Counted from the stretch's first letter, positions 8,770-17,630 are shown. The stretch is DNA of 64,000 bases from Arthrobacter sp. SLBN-112 (GCF_030944625.1 NZ_JAUSXY010000001.1:3100001-3164000); one strand, 5' to 3'. The notes: a model not told the origin generated them from the sequence alone. A program made the numbers and translations.

Positions 8770-11374
8770 CTAGCTGCGCTGTTTGGCGCGTGCGGTGGCC
8801 GGGGCTGACCATGGATCCTCCGGCCAGGGGTGCTTGGGGTAGCGGCCCCGCATTTCGGTGCGCACCTGGGCGTACGGGCCGGACCAGAAGGAGGTCAGGT
8901 CATCCGTGACGGCCAGCGGGCGGCGGGCCGGGGACAGCAGGTGGAAGAGCACCGGCACCCTGCCGCCGGCCAACCGCGGTGATTCGGCCAGCCCGAAGCA
9001 CTCCTGGAGTTTCACCGCCACTACGGGCGCGGCGCCGCCGTCACCCGGCTCCCGGGTACTCGATCCGGATCCGCGAACCGCTGGGCACGTCAAGCCATTC
9101 CGGGGCGAGTTCGTCAAGCCTGGCGGCCTCGGGCCAGGGAAGCAGCCCGCGCAGCGCCCCGGCCAAGTCAAGGGAATCCACCGACGCCCCGGCGGCGAGG
9201 GCTTCCAACCCGGTTCCCAGCCACTCTTCCAGCCGGGCCAGCAGCGCCGCATCCGAGACATCGGGCCACGGCTCCCCCACCTGGTGGTGCAGGAAGGCGA
9301 GCCGGCTCCGGAAGGAGGCCGCCGCCGTCGGCCACGAAAGGGCTGCCAGCCCGCCCGACTGGAAAGCGGCTGCCACCGCTGTCCTGCCCTGGGCCGCTGT
9401 GGGACGCACCGGTGTCGAGGACAGCACGATCGCACCCAGCCGCTTGGTTTTGCGGGCCGTCAGGCGCCCTGCGTTGAAGTGCGTGTCCACGGCATCGGCC
9501 AGCAGGTGCGCGGCCGCCGTTTCGGCCATGGTGGCGGATAGGGGTGCTGCGGCGCGGATCACGGCACCGGTTCCGGCCGCATCCCGGCCCTCCGCCCGCG
9601 AAACTTCGGCCACGGCCAGCCATTCGTGGCCTGACAGGGTACTGCCTCCGGGGAGTCCCGCCCGGGTGCCCGACGTGAACAGGTACTGCCCGGACCCCTC
9701 GCTGCCAGGCACGCGGCGTGCCACGCGGTCGGGATAGGCGAGGGCGACGACGGCACCAACAGCTTCGCCCTGGCCGGGCAAGGCCGGAGGAACCGGGGCA
9801 CGGCCGTCCGGCTGCCGGCGGGCCAGGGACGCAAGGCGTTTGGTTTCCTCGGCCCAACGCCGGCCGGCGGGCCCGGGGTCGGCCCGGAGCTGGGACAGGA
9901 GGCGGGGCAGGTCCGCACCGGGCGCGCGGTGGTCCCCGGAGAGTGCAGCCACCACCTCGGCGGCCAGCCGGTTCCCGGCGGAGGCGGCGCCTTCAAGCAA
10001 CGCCCGGGCCAGCCGGGGATCGGCGGGTACTGCGGCGAGGAGCCGGCCCTCCGCCGTCACGTGGCCGTCGTCGGACACGGCGCCAAGCTCCCGAAGGACC
10101 TCGACGGCGTCGTCCATGGCCTGCCGGGGCGGCGCATCCGGCAGGGGCAAGCCCTCCCCGCCGGGTGAGCCCCAGCAGGCCAGGGTCAGTGCGGCGCTGG
10201 TCAGATCCGCAACGTTGATTTCCGGCGTGACGTGCGCCGGTGCTGCACCATAGGCCTGCTGGCTGTAGCAGCGCACCACCGTGCCCGGGCCCTGCCGGGC
10301 GGCGCGTCCGGCGCGCTGTTCGGCGGATGCCCGGGAACAGGACACCGTAACCAGCCCGCTCATCCCGCGGCCCGAGTCGCGCCTCGGCTCCCGGGCCAGG
10401 CCGGAATCGATGACCAACCGTACGCCGGGTACCGTCAGGGAAGACTCGGCGAGGTCCGTGGAGACGATGATCCTTGGGCTGCCGCCAGGTCGGCGTCCGG
10501 ACACCGCCCTGTCCTGCTCCGCCGAACCCACCTGGCCGTGCAGTTCCAGGACATCCACACCGCTGCCCAGCCTGCCACGCAGGGCCGCGGCCACGTGGGA
10601 GACCTCCCGGGCCCCCGGAACGAACACGAGGGCGTCCACGGAGCTGTCCGTCGCGGCGTGGGCCTCCACGGCAGTGGCGGCGACTTGGTCAAGAAATGCC
10701 CGCGTCACTCCCCTGGCGTCAAGGCGCGGCGCTTGTGCCGGGACCCATTGCACCTCGAGCGGGTAGTGCACCGACGGGCAGTCCACCACGGGCACCGGGC
10801 CGCCGGAGGTGCCCAGCAGCGCAGCGAACCGTGGTGCGTCGAGGGTGGCGGACATGGCGACGACGGCAAGGTCGCCGCGCAGCTCGCGGACCTCGGCGAG
10901 CATGCCAACCAGGAGGTCAGTTTCGAGGCCGCGTTCGTGCACCTCGTCCAGGACGACGGCGGCCGTCCCGTCCAGCCCCGGGTCCCCCAGCAGGCGGCGC
11001 AGCAGGATGCCGGGGGTGACGAACTCAATCCGGGTGTCCGGCCCCGCGCGGCGTTCGCCGCGGACCGTGTAGCCCACGCGCCCGGCAGCCCGGCTGCCGT
11101 CAAGTTCCGAGAGCCGCCGGGCTGCTGCCCGGGCCGCGACGCGCCGCGGCTGGGTGACAATGACGCGGCGCGACGGGCGACCAACAAGGTTGGCCAGCAG
11201 CGGCGGGACGAGGGTGGTCTTTCCTGTTCCCGGCGGGGCCTGCACGACGGCGGCGGCCCCGGGGCCGGTTTCAAGCGCCTCCCTCAACCCGGGGAGGGAC
11301 GCCGCGAAGGCAAGCCCGGCGCCAATGGCACCGAGGTCAAAGCCGTCGTCGGGGTGTCCGCCAGGAGGAGTCAT
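8770..11374 (-). pseudogene. hrpB: ATP-dependent helicase HrpB, frameshifted near the C-terminus
   Basis: A DExH-box helicase of the HrpB family. Visible motifs: Walker A PPGTGKTT (about residue 48), DEVHERG (about 142), SAT (about 174) and the motif VI segment QRAGRAARQGPG. The frame from 11374 stops at 9041 after 777 residues. The rest of the family-typical C-terminus (VKLQECFGLAESPRLAGGRV, RGRYPKHPWPEDP) continues in another frame to 8770. Removing one base within 9044-9048 restores about 867 residues, the normal family length. RNA substrates of HrpB are not known. Confidence 0.92.
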
Positions 11375-11418
11375 CCGTCCATTCTCCCCTGACCGGGAAG
11401 GGCTCGCTGGCGCCAGGG

Positions 11419-12006
11419 TCAGGGCTTGCCTTGGCCCTTAGCCTTGCCCTTGGCTTCCTTCGCCGTGTTCGAACGCGCTGCTCCCGGAGCGTCGGGGGCG
11501 GCCACAGGTTCCGGCGCGACGGCTGCCACGGCAGGTTCAGCAGGAACGGGCCCGGTATCCACCGGCGCCCCGGACAGATCGGCCGCCGCTGCATCAGCCC
11601 CTGATGCTTCGGGAGGCGCCGCTGCCGCCACCTGCGCTGTGATGTCAGCACGGACTGAGGCCAATGCGCTTTCGATACCGTTGTACCGCTCGGCCGAAAG
11701 CCGCCCGTCCGCCGCCGCCTTGCCAAGGTCATTCTCCAGTGCCTGGAGCGCGGCCAAGGCGCCGTCCAGCCTGTTTTCGGCCGCCGCCTGGCTGATGCCC
11801 AGCACCCGGATTTGGAATCCGCGCAGCAGGCTTTGGTCGGTGCGCCCGGGACCGATGGCCGCTGCCCCTGCAACCAGCGAGGCCGCGACGGCGATGCACA
11901 CGAGGATCAGGACACGCATTCCGCGGCGGCGGCCGGGCACGGCGCCCTCAGAGCGCGACGCCAAAGCAGGGTCGCTCCCGGTGACGGGCCCGCGATCAGG
12001 CCGCAT
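11419..12006 (-). CDS. Hypothetical membrane-anchored, Ala/Pro-rich protein
   Basis: A 195-residue protein with one hydrophobic segment (VLILVCIAVAASLVAGAAAIG, about 32-52). Next comes a helical region (DQSLLRGFQIRVLGISQAAAENRLDGALAALQALEND, about residues 58-94) and a low-complexity Ala/Pro/Glu tail ending in Lys/Gly repeats. The layout suggests a membrane-tethered extracytoplasmic protein. The start overlaps the upstream gene by 11 bases; an internal ATG at 11919 is an alternative start that would make the helix an N-terminal signal anchor. I do not recognise the family. Confidence 0.65.
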   Translation of the reverse strand: MRPDRGPVTGSDPALASRSEGAVPGRRRGMRVLILVCIAVAASLVAGAAAIGPGRTDQSLLRGFQIRVLGISQAAAENRLDGALAALQALENDLGKAAADGRLSAERYNGIESALASVRADITAQVAAAAPPEASGADAAAADLSGAPVDTGPVPAEPAVAAVAPEPVAAPDAPGAARSNTAKEAKGKAKGQGKP

Positions 12007-12298
12007 GCCGGCCCCGGAGCGGGACGACGGATGCGGCCCGCAGGGGCAGGACGGTTACGGTGCCGGGGCCCGCACAGTCCTGCGGTGCCTGCGTCCCCCG
12101 CGAAGTGGAGGTTGACCGCGCCAGGACATGGCGCGCGCCTGCGCGGATCAAGGTGGTGAGGAACAGGCCGATCCCCATCCCGAGGAGCACGTGTCCTGCC
12201 GTGTAGTGCTGCACGGCTCCCGGGCCGCCCTCCGCTGCGACCGCCACGCCGCCAACGGTCAGCATCACCGACAGGGCCGTCCCTAAGATCACGCCCAT
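11996..12298 (-). CDS. Small hypothetical membrane protein
   Basis: A 100-residue protein from the ATG at 12298, chosen for GGAGCAGGAG upstream; a GTG ten codons earlier (12328) also exists. Two hydrophobic segments are seen (GVILGTALSVMLTVGGVAVAA and HVLLGMGIGLFLTTLI) with a short extracytoplasmic loop, then a polar tail. It overlaps the next gene by 11 bases, so the two probably form an operon. The promoter region carries two near-identical 14-base direct repeats. The function is not known. Confidence 0.6.
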   Translation of the reverse strand: MGVILGTALSVMLTVGGVAVAAEGGPGAVQHYTAGHVLLGMGIGLFLTTLIRAGARHVLARSTSTSRGTQAPQDCAGPGTVTVLPLRAASVVPLRGRHAA

Positions 12299-12321
12299 GG
12301 CTCCTGCTCCATCCCATTTAG

Positions 12322-12357
12322 TCAGCACACTTACTTGTATTGCTCAGCAAGCTTACT
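12322..12357. promoter_or_regulatory. 14-bp direct repeats, candidate operator
   Basis: TCAGCACACTTACT (12322-12335) and TCAGCAAGCTTACT (12344-12357) differ at two positions and start 22 bases apart, two DNA turns, just upstream of the small membrane protein gene. The second copy contains the imperfect palindrome AGCAAGCTTACT. The 10-mer AAGTAAGTGT of this site (minus strand, 12327-12336) also occurs in the promoter of the RibA fusion gene (16056-16065). Confidence 0.45.
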
Positions 12358-12433
12358 ACTTGACGGGATTGAATCAACAGCACGGACGGTTGCCACCCGG
12401 ATGGCAGCCGCGCCCAAGAACCGAAGTGACCGG

Positions 12434-12949
12434 TCAGCCCGCGGCTTCCAGCAGGCGCTCCGCCGGCGCGATCCCTGCGTAGCGCCCCTTGAAGAACAAC
12501 AAGGGCTCAGCGTCCACCCGGGCATCCAGATCCCGCACCGCAGCCACCACGATGGTGTGGTCGCCGCCGTCGTGCTCTGCGTGCAGTTCACAGTCGAGCC
12601 AGGCAAGCGCGTCATCCAGGACGGGGTTGCCCAGGGGCGACGACCTGTAGGTGACCCCGGCGAATTTGTCCGCCCCCGAGCGGGCGAACTGCCCCGCAAG
12701 GTGCTGGTGTTCGGCCGGGAGGATGTTGATGGTGAAGGAGCCGGCACGGCGCAGCACAGGCCACGTGGTGGACGTACGCGCCGGACTGAAGGTGACGAGC
12801 GCCGGCTCAAGGGACAGGGACGCGAATGACTGGCAGGTAAAGCCGGCCGGCCCCTCAGGGGCGGAACCGGTAATTACCGTCAGGCCGCTGGCAAAGGTTC
12901 CAAAAATATCCCGAAGCCGGCGCGGAGCGAGATCTGGTGTGGCAGTCAT
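12434..12949 (-). CDS. Flavin reductase (HpaC-like)
   Basis: A 171-residue split-barrel flavin reductase that makes reduced FMN/FAD with NAD(P)H for two-component monooxygenases. It opens RRLRDIFGTFASGLTVIT and contains GFTCQSFASLSLEPALVTFSP, then SFTINILPAEHQHLAGQFA and LAWLDCELHAEHDGGDHTIVV, all typical. The ATG at 12949 has GAGAGG seven bases upstream; the longer frame is not supported. A perfect 6-bp inverted repeat abuts the ribosome site. It lies 1.2 kb from a flavin monooxygenase on the same strand, its likely partner. Confidence 0.9.
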   Translation of the reverse strand: MTATPDLAPRRLRDIFGTFASGLTVITGSAPEGPAGFTCQSFASLSLEPALVTFSPARTSTTWPVLRRAGSFTINILPAEHQHLAGQFARSGADKFAGVTYRSSPLGNPVLDDALAWLDCELHAEHDGGDHTIVVAAVRDLDARVDAEPLLFFKGRYAGIAPAERLLEAAG

Positions 12950-12962
12950 GATATGGCCTCTC

Positions 12963-12986
12963 GTTTGGATCGTTACCTCACCAAAC
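12963..12986. promoter_or_regulatory. Inverted repeat before the flavin reductase
   Basis: GTTTGG (12963-12968) and CCAAAC (12981-12986) are perfect inverted arms with a 12-base spacer, directly upstream of the ribosome site of the flavin reductase gene. It could be an operator or a 5' leader hairpin. Confidence 0.4.
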
Positions 12987-13161
12987 CACCAGCGAATTGG
13001 CGCGTACAAGCCCTCTGACATGCGCCGACGCGCGCCGCAACGAAATGTCACGGGCCGTACACCCGGCGTCATCGAACCACGCTCCGGGACGTCCAGCATG
13101 TCTCCGCTTAACGCAACAAATGGTCTTCCTGGCTCAGCCCACGCAGGACCCGGCGTGTCCT

Positions 13162-14100
13162 TCAGGAGTGCTGGTCCAGTGCGGCCAGCAGCCGGCGGAC
13201 GGAGCCGCCGAGGTTCCACTCGGCGGCCAACTGCTCCAGCTCGGCCCTGCGGTCGCCGGTCACGGGCCGCAGCTGGGCGCCCGCCTCGTCGAGGGTGGGC
13301 AGCTCCAGGGTGCGGACCAGGCGTACGACGGCGGGGGCTGCTTCCAGGTATTCGGCGGCGGCTTCCAGCCTGGCCCGGACCGGACCGGATACCCCGGGGC
13401 CGGGCTCATCCGCCGCTGCCAGCAGCCCTTCGAGGGTGCCGTACTTCAGCAGCAGGGATGAGGCTGTCTTCTCACCGATCCCGGCAACGCCGGGCAGCCC
13501 GTCGGAGGCATCCCCGCGCAGAGTGGCGTAGTCGGCGTACTGCTGGGGCAGGACCTTGTATTTGGCCACCACCGTTTCCTCGGTGACGACCTCGAGGTTC
13601 TTCATGCCGCGCGCCGTGTAGATGACCCGGACGTTGCGTTCGTCGTCGCACACCTGGAACAGGTCCCGGTCCCCCGTGACCACGTCCACCGGGAAGGCGG
13701 CATGGCTGGCATAGGTGCCCACGACGTCGTCGGCCTCATGTTCGGCTGCCCCCACGATGGCGATGCCGGCGAGCTCCAGGGTCCGGCGGATCATGGGCAA
13801 TTGGGCCTCCAGGCCCTCGGGAACCACCTCGACGTCGGTCCCGCCCGGTACGGCCTCCGCCACGCGGTGGGCCTTGTAGGTGGGGATCAGGTCCACCCGC
13901 CACTGCGGCCTCCAGTCGTTGTCCCAGCAGGCCACAAGGTGGGTTGCCTGGTAGTCGGTGGTGAGCCGCGCGATCATGTCCAGCAGGCCGCGGACGGCAT
14001 TTACCGGCGTACCGTCCGGCCGCCGGATGCTGTCCGGAAGGCCGTAGAAGGCACGGAAGTACAGGGAGGCAGTGTCGAGCAGCATCAGTCGCCGGGGCAT
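13162..14100 (-). CDS. Stand-alone 5'-3' exonuclease (PolI-like flap endonuclease)
   Basis: A 312-residue single-domain nuclease homologous to the N-terminal domain of DNA polymerase I. It begins MLLDTASLYFRAFYGLP. It has the acidic clusters AEHEADDVVGTYA and DVVTGDRDLFQVC, and the helix-hairpin-helix segment LPGVAGIGEKTASSLLLKYG. Such proteins cleave 5' flaps and RNA primers and can back up polA, whose gene is 11 kb away. The ATG at 14100 is preferred over a GTG five codons earlier. It lies between the fusion monooxygenase and the flavin reductase, all on one strand. Confidence 0.92.
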   Translation of the reverse strand: MPRRLMLLDTASLYFRAFYGLPDSIRRPDGTPVNAVRGLLDMIARLTTDYQATHLVACWDNDWRPQWRVDLIPTYKAHRVAEAVPGGTDVEVVPEGLEAQLPMIRRTLELAGIAIVGAAEHEADDVVGTYASHAAFPVDVVTGDRDLFQVCDDERNVRVIYTARGMKNLEVVTEETVVAKYKVLPQQYADYATLRGDASDGLPGVAGIGEKTASSLLLKYGTLEGLLAAADEPGPGVSGPVRARLEAAAEYLEAAPAVVRLVRTLELPTLDEAGAQLRPVTGDRRAELEQLAAEWNLGGSVRRLLAALDQHS

Positions 14101-14160
14101 ACCTGATCCTGACACGGATTTGGCTTCCGGGGCTGCACCCGGCTGCGGATGCTGCGCGCG

Positions 14161-16017
14161 CTAGAAGGACGGGGTGGTGAATTCCATGCCCAGCAGGCCC
14201 CGGCCCGCCTGCTCCAGGATGGGGTCGATGCCCAGCGTGGGATGGCTCAGGAGCACGCTGACGTCGCGCTGGATGCGCTGCAGCGGATGGGACAGCCGGT
14301 GGACACTGCCGCCCGATCCGGCGACGGCGAGCCGGACCGCCTCCTGGGCTGCCTCCGCGCTGAGGGCAAGCGACAGCCGGAACGAGGCCCGCTCCCGCGC
14401 TGCCAGTCCCGACGCCGCCGGGCCTTCCGCGCCCAGCAGGGACAACGCCGCCTGCCAGTGCAGCTGGGCAGTGGCCACGAGCCCGGAAGCCTTGGCGTAG
14501 CGGGTTTGCGCCGGGACATAGTCTGCTTGACGGGTGCGAATGCCGTTCTTTTCCTTCTGGCGCAGCAGCTGGTCCCGGAACAGCTCCAGGGCATACTCCG
14601 CGGAGCCAAGGGCCGTGGCCGGGGCCACCAGGTTCAGCAAAGTGGACATCGGTGCGGAGATAAGGGGTTCCGGATGGAGCCGGGCGCCGGGGTTGCCCGG
14701 GCCGCTGAGCACGGTCCAGTCCATGACCCGGTCCGCCGGAACGAAGAGCGAGTCCGCGCGCAGGTCGTTGCTGCCGGTTCCCCTTAGCCCGTCCGTATGC
14801 CAGGCGTCCACCAGTTCCAGGTCTGCCAGCGGAACGAGCGCCTGCAACCGGACGCCTTCACGTTGCACCGCCAACAGGGCCCATTCCGAGTGCATGATGC
14901 CCGAGGCGAAGCTCCAGTGGCCCGAAATGGCATAGCCGCCGGGCGCCTTGCGCGCCGAACCTAAGGGGGCACTGGTTGCGGCGGCGAGCGGCATCAGGCC
15001 ACCGGCAAAGACCTCGTCCTGTACCTTCCGGGGCCAGTGCGCCAGCATCCAGGCATGCTCGGCCAGGTGCCCGGCGGTCCAGGCCGTGGAGGCGCAACCC
15101 CGGGCGAGGCCCCTGATGGCTTCGCCGTAAGTCTGCGCGCCCAGGCCGTATCCGCCAACGCCTGCCGGTGCCAGGAGATGGAAGATTCCGGCGGCCCGCA
15201 GTTCCCGCATCGTCTCTTCCGGGAGGCGGCGCTGCCGCTCGGTCTCCTCCGCCCTGGCCCGCAGGCCGGGGACCAGGGCCTCCACGCGGCCCAGCATGCC
15301 CACGTGGCCGGGAGTATGGCGGGAACCGGCCGGCGCCGTGCGGACGACGGCGGCCTGGCCGAGCTCCAGCGTGTGTCCGGTCCGGTCCCGCTTGGCGGCG
15401 AGGTAGCGGGAGTTGGATTCGGAGAGGTGGACGGCGGTGGGGATCATTTCGCTAATGGCGATGCCGAGCGCGGCCAGCTGCGCAGCCTTGTCGGGATTGT
15501 TGCTCAACAGCCTGACTGAGGTGGCGCCCAGAGCGTTGAGCATCTGGGCTGCCGCCGTGTAATCCCGCTCATCCTCGCCATGGCCAAGCGCGAGGTTGGC
15601 GTCGTACGTGTCCAGGCCTTGGTCCTGCAGGGCGTAGGCATCGAGTTTCGAGTAGAGGCCAATGCCGCGGCCTTCCTGGCGGAGGTACAGCAGGAATCCC
15701 CCGGTGGCGGCAATGCGTTCAACGGCTTCCCGGAGCTGCGGTCCACAGTCGCAGCGCTCGCTGCCAAAAACGTCACCTGTCATGCATTCACTGTGCGGCC
15801 GGACCAGCGGCGCAGTGACGCCGCCCAGCAGTGCTTGTTCCCAGTCGCCCAGGGCCAGCAGCAGGTGTTCCCGGCCGTCCACCAGGCCATGGAAGGTCAT
15901 GACGTCGGCGGAGGTGCCGTAGCCGTCGGCGAACCGGAGCGGGACGCTGACCCGGCTGCGGACGGCAGCAGCTGGCAGGGCGGAGAAATGCGGTGCGGAA
16001 TGGGCAATTGCGGTCAT
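14161..16017 (-). CDS. RibA (GTP cyclohydrolase II) - flavin monooxygenase fusion
   Basis: A 618-residue two-domain protein. Residues about 20-225 are a GTP cyclohydrolase II with all visible key residues: zinc ligands Cys78, Cys89 and Cys91 (HSECMTGDVFGSERCDC, spacing as in E. coli RibA), LRQEGRGIGLYSKLDAYALQ, DERDY and LLSNNPDKAAQL. Residues about 239-618 match the acyl-CoA dehydrogenase superfamily branch of two-component flavin monooxygenases (HsaA/HpaB/DszC-like). RibA makes the first riboflavin intermediate from GTP; the second domain would use reduced flavin and oxygen on an unknown substrate. The joint is continuous, with no sign of a missed stop. A flavin reductase follows downstream. 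Confidence 0.88.
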   Translation of the reverse strand: MTAIAHSAPHFSALPAAAVRSRVSVPLRFADGYGTSADVMTFHGLVDGREHLLLALGDWEQALLGGVTAPLVRPHSECMTGDVFGSERCDCGPQLREAVERIAATGGFLLYLRQEGRGIGLYSKLDAYALQDQGLDTYDANLALGHGEDERDYTAAAQMLNALGATSVRLLSNNPDKAAQLAALGIAISEMIPTAVHLSESNSRYLAAKRDRTGHTLELGQAAVVRTAPAGSRHTPGHVGMLGRVEALVPGLRARAEETERQRRLPEETMRELRAAGIFHLLAPAGVGGYGLGAQTYGEAIRGLARGCASTAWTAGHLAEHAWMLAHWPRKVQDEVFAGGLMPLAAATSAPLGSARKAPGGYAISGHWSFASGIMHSEWALLAVQREGVRLQALVPLADLELVDAWHTDGLRGTGSNDLRADSLFVPADRVMDWTVLSGPGNPGARLHPEPLISAPMSTLLNLVAPATALGSAEYALELFRDQLLRQKEKNGIRTRQADYVPAQTRYAKASGLVATAQLHWQAALSLLGAEGPAASGLAARERASFRLSLALSAEAAQEAVRLAVAGSGGSVHRLSHPLQRIQRDVSVLLSHPTLGIDPILEQAGRGLLGMEFTTPSF

Positions 16018-16049
16018 TGCGGGCCTCGGCGATCATCATAAATGGTTGA

Positions 16050-16070
16050 AGATTAAAGTAAGTGTAATCT
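16050..16070. promoter_or_regulatory. Inverted repeat overlapping the fusion-gene promoter
   Basis: AGATTA (16050-16055) and TAATCT (16065-16070) are perfect arms around a nine-base spacer. They cover the predicted -10 box of the RibA-monooxygenase gene, a layout typical of repressor control. The bound regulator is not identified. Confidence 0.5.
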
Positions 16071-16089
16071 GCAGTAGTTCAAGCTTCAA
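16061..16089 (-). promoter_or_regulatory. Predicted promoter of the RibA-monooxygenase gene
   Basis: On the minus strand TTGAAG (16084-16089) and TACACT (16061-16066) are separated by 17 bases, a good vegetative sigma-factor match. The start codon lies 44 bases downstream. Confidence 0.5.
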
Positions 16090-16154
16090 GTATTTTGTCC
16101 GGAAAAGTCGCGGACTGGCTGGACGTTCGAATCAGACCGGTTTCGGCCCCGCCC

Positions 16155-16184
16155 TTGACCACCCGACCCGGCGGCCCCGATACT
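16155..16184 (+). promoter_or_regulatory. Predicted promoter of the BNR_4 gene
   Basis: TTGACC (16155-16160) and GATACT (16179-16184) with an 18-base spacer, about 100 bases before the BNR_4 start codon. The palindrome CCATATGG follows at once. Confidence 0.45.
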
Positions 16185-16283
16185 TCCATATGGTCCAACC
16201 ACACAGTCCTTGACCGCTCCGTGGCTGGCGCCGGGCGGCGCGTTCACCGGTGGAACCCACCCCGCAACGAGAGCAGGATTCCG

Positions 16284-17576
16284 ATGACCGGCAGGCAAAC
16301 CACCATCAATGACAACGGAGCCTGGTGCTGGTTCCAGGACGAACGGGCCTTGGTGGATCCGGCCAATAACACCCTGCTGGTCGGTTCCGTGGCCGCTCCC
16401 GAAGGCGCCGGCGGTGACAGCCGGGGCGGGAACATCGAGATCGCGGTCCTGGACCTCGCCACCGGGGACAGCCAGGTCCACGTTGTCCACCGGAGGCTGG
16501 AGCCGGACGACCACAACGCCCCGGCGCTCCTCATCAGGCCTGACGGCCGTTACCTGGCGATGTACGCCAAACACAAGACGGACAACTATTCCCGCTGGCG
16601 GATCTCCACCCGGCCACATGACGCCTCTGAATGGGGCCCGGAAGGACACTTCGACTGGACCGGGCTGGCCGGCGGCCGCGGCGCAACCTACTCGAACCTG
16701 CACCGGCTCGCTGCGGAGTCCCGGGTGTACAACTTTGTCCGTGCCATCAACGATGACCCCAGCCTCATGGTGTCGGAGGATGACGGCACCACGTGGCGGT
16801 TCGGCGGAAAACTCTTCACCCGTCCCAAGATTGGCTACGTCAACGGCTACACCCGCTACCGCGGAAACGGCACGGACCGCATCGACCTCATCACCACGGA
16901 CCACCACCCGCGGGACTTCAACAACAGCATCTACCACGGCTACCTCCGTGACGACGCCCTGCACGACGCCCAGGGGCGGGTGGTCAGCAAGCCGCTGATC
17001 GGCTCCCCGGGGATCAACCAGGCTGCCCTGACCACAGTGTTCGCGGCAGGCATGGAAATTGGCGGCGACATCCTTACCCACGGCTGGACCGTGGACCTGC
17101 GCGGCCGCGGGCAGGACCTGGCCGCCATCATCAGCTGCCGTGCCAACGACGTCAACGGCCCGCTCCAGCGGGAGCAGCCGCTCGACGTCGATGATCACCG
17201 CCTGCTGTACGCCCGCTTCGACGGGACGCAGTGGAATCTTTACCCGCTGGCGGCCGCAGGCGCGGCGCTGCTGCCGCACGAACAGGACTACACGGGCCTG
17301 GGCGCGGTGGATCCGCATGATCTGGACCAGGTGTACATCTCCACTCCGGTCAACCCGCGGACCGGGCAGGCCACCGAACACTACGAGATTTACCGGGGCC
17401 GGACGCTGGATGGCGGTGCCACCTTTGATTGGGAAGCGGTAACCGCAGGCTCCACGGTGGACAATCTCCGGCCTATGGTCCCGCCCGGGGATCCGTCCGT
17501 GCACGCTGTCTGCTGGTTCCGCGGAAGTATGGCCTCGTCCCAGGCCTATAAAACAGAAGTGGTGGTCCTGCAGTAA
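16284..17576 (+). CDS. BNR_4-repeat protein, putative carbohydrate-active enzyme
   Basis: A 430-residue beta-propeller protein of the BNR_4 type. It has no signal peptide and starts at an ATG with AGGA upstream. Features include NDNGAWCWFQDERALVD near the start, HNAPALLIRPDGRYLAMYAKH, and ATYSNLHRL followed by NFVRAINDDPSLMVSEDDGTTW. Some relatives act as rhamnosyl-glucuronate lyases or hydrolases, so a cytosolic role on an oligosaccharide is plausible; the exact reaction is not known. The sugar isomerase-like gene 130 bases downstream is probably in the same pathway. Confidence 0.8.
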   Translation: MTGRQTTINDNGAWCWFQDERALVDPANNTLLVGSVAAPEGAGGDSRGGNIEIAVLDLATGDSQVHVVHRRLEPDDHNAPALLIRPDGRYLAMYAKHKTDNYSRWRISTRPHDASEWGPEGHFDWTGLAGGRGATYSNLHRLAAESRVYNFVRAINDDPSLMVSEDDGTTWRFGGKLFTRPKIGYVNGYTRYRGNGTDRIDLITTDHHPRDFNNSIYHGYLRDDALHDAQGRVVSKPLIGSPGINQAALTTVFAAGMEIGGDILTHGWTVDLRGRGQDLAAIISCRANDVNGPLQREQPLDVDDHRLLYARFDGTQWNLYPLAAAGAALLPHEQDYTGLGAVDPHDLDQVYISTPVNPRTGQATEHYEIYRGRTLDGGATFDWEAVTAGSTVDNLRPMVPPGDPSVHAVCWFRGSMASSQAYKTEVVVLQ

Positions 17577-17578
17577 TG

Positions 17579-17608
17579 CCGGCGCCTGCGGACCGCGGCA
17601 GGGGCCGG
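17579..17608 (+). terminator. Imperfect GC-rich hairpin after the BNR_4 gene
   Basis: CCGG (17579-17582) and CCGG (17605-17608) flank CCTGC and GCAGG arms, giving a bulged stem just past the stop codon. There is no T run. It may attenuate rather than end transcription, since the next gene looks functionally linked. Confidence 0.3.
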
Positions 17609-17619
17609 TGACCGAGTCT

Positions 17620-17630
17620 GATCGAATCGG
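17620..17630. promoter_or_regulatory. GATCGAATCGG element before the sugar isomerase-like gene
   Basis: GATCGAATCGG (17620-17630) holds the same GATTCGATC core, on the opposite strand, as sites upstream of the GH59 and heparinase genes some 30 kb away. It may bind the same DeoR/LacI-type regulator. It is short and could recur by chance. Confidence 0.3.

Noticed and set aside
16080..16150. GTTCGAATC resembling a tRNA T-loop
   Set aside because: No matching acceptor, anticodon or D-arm can be folded around it.
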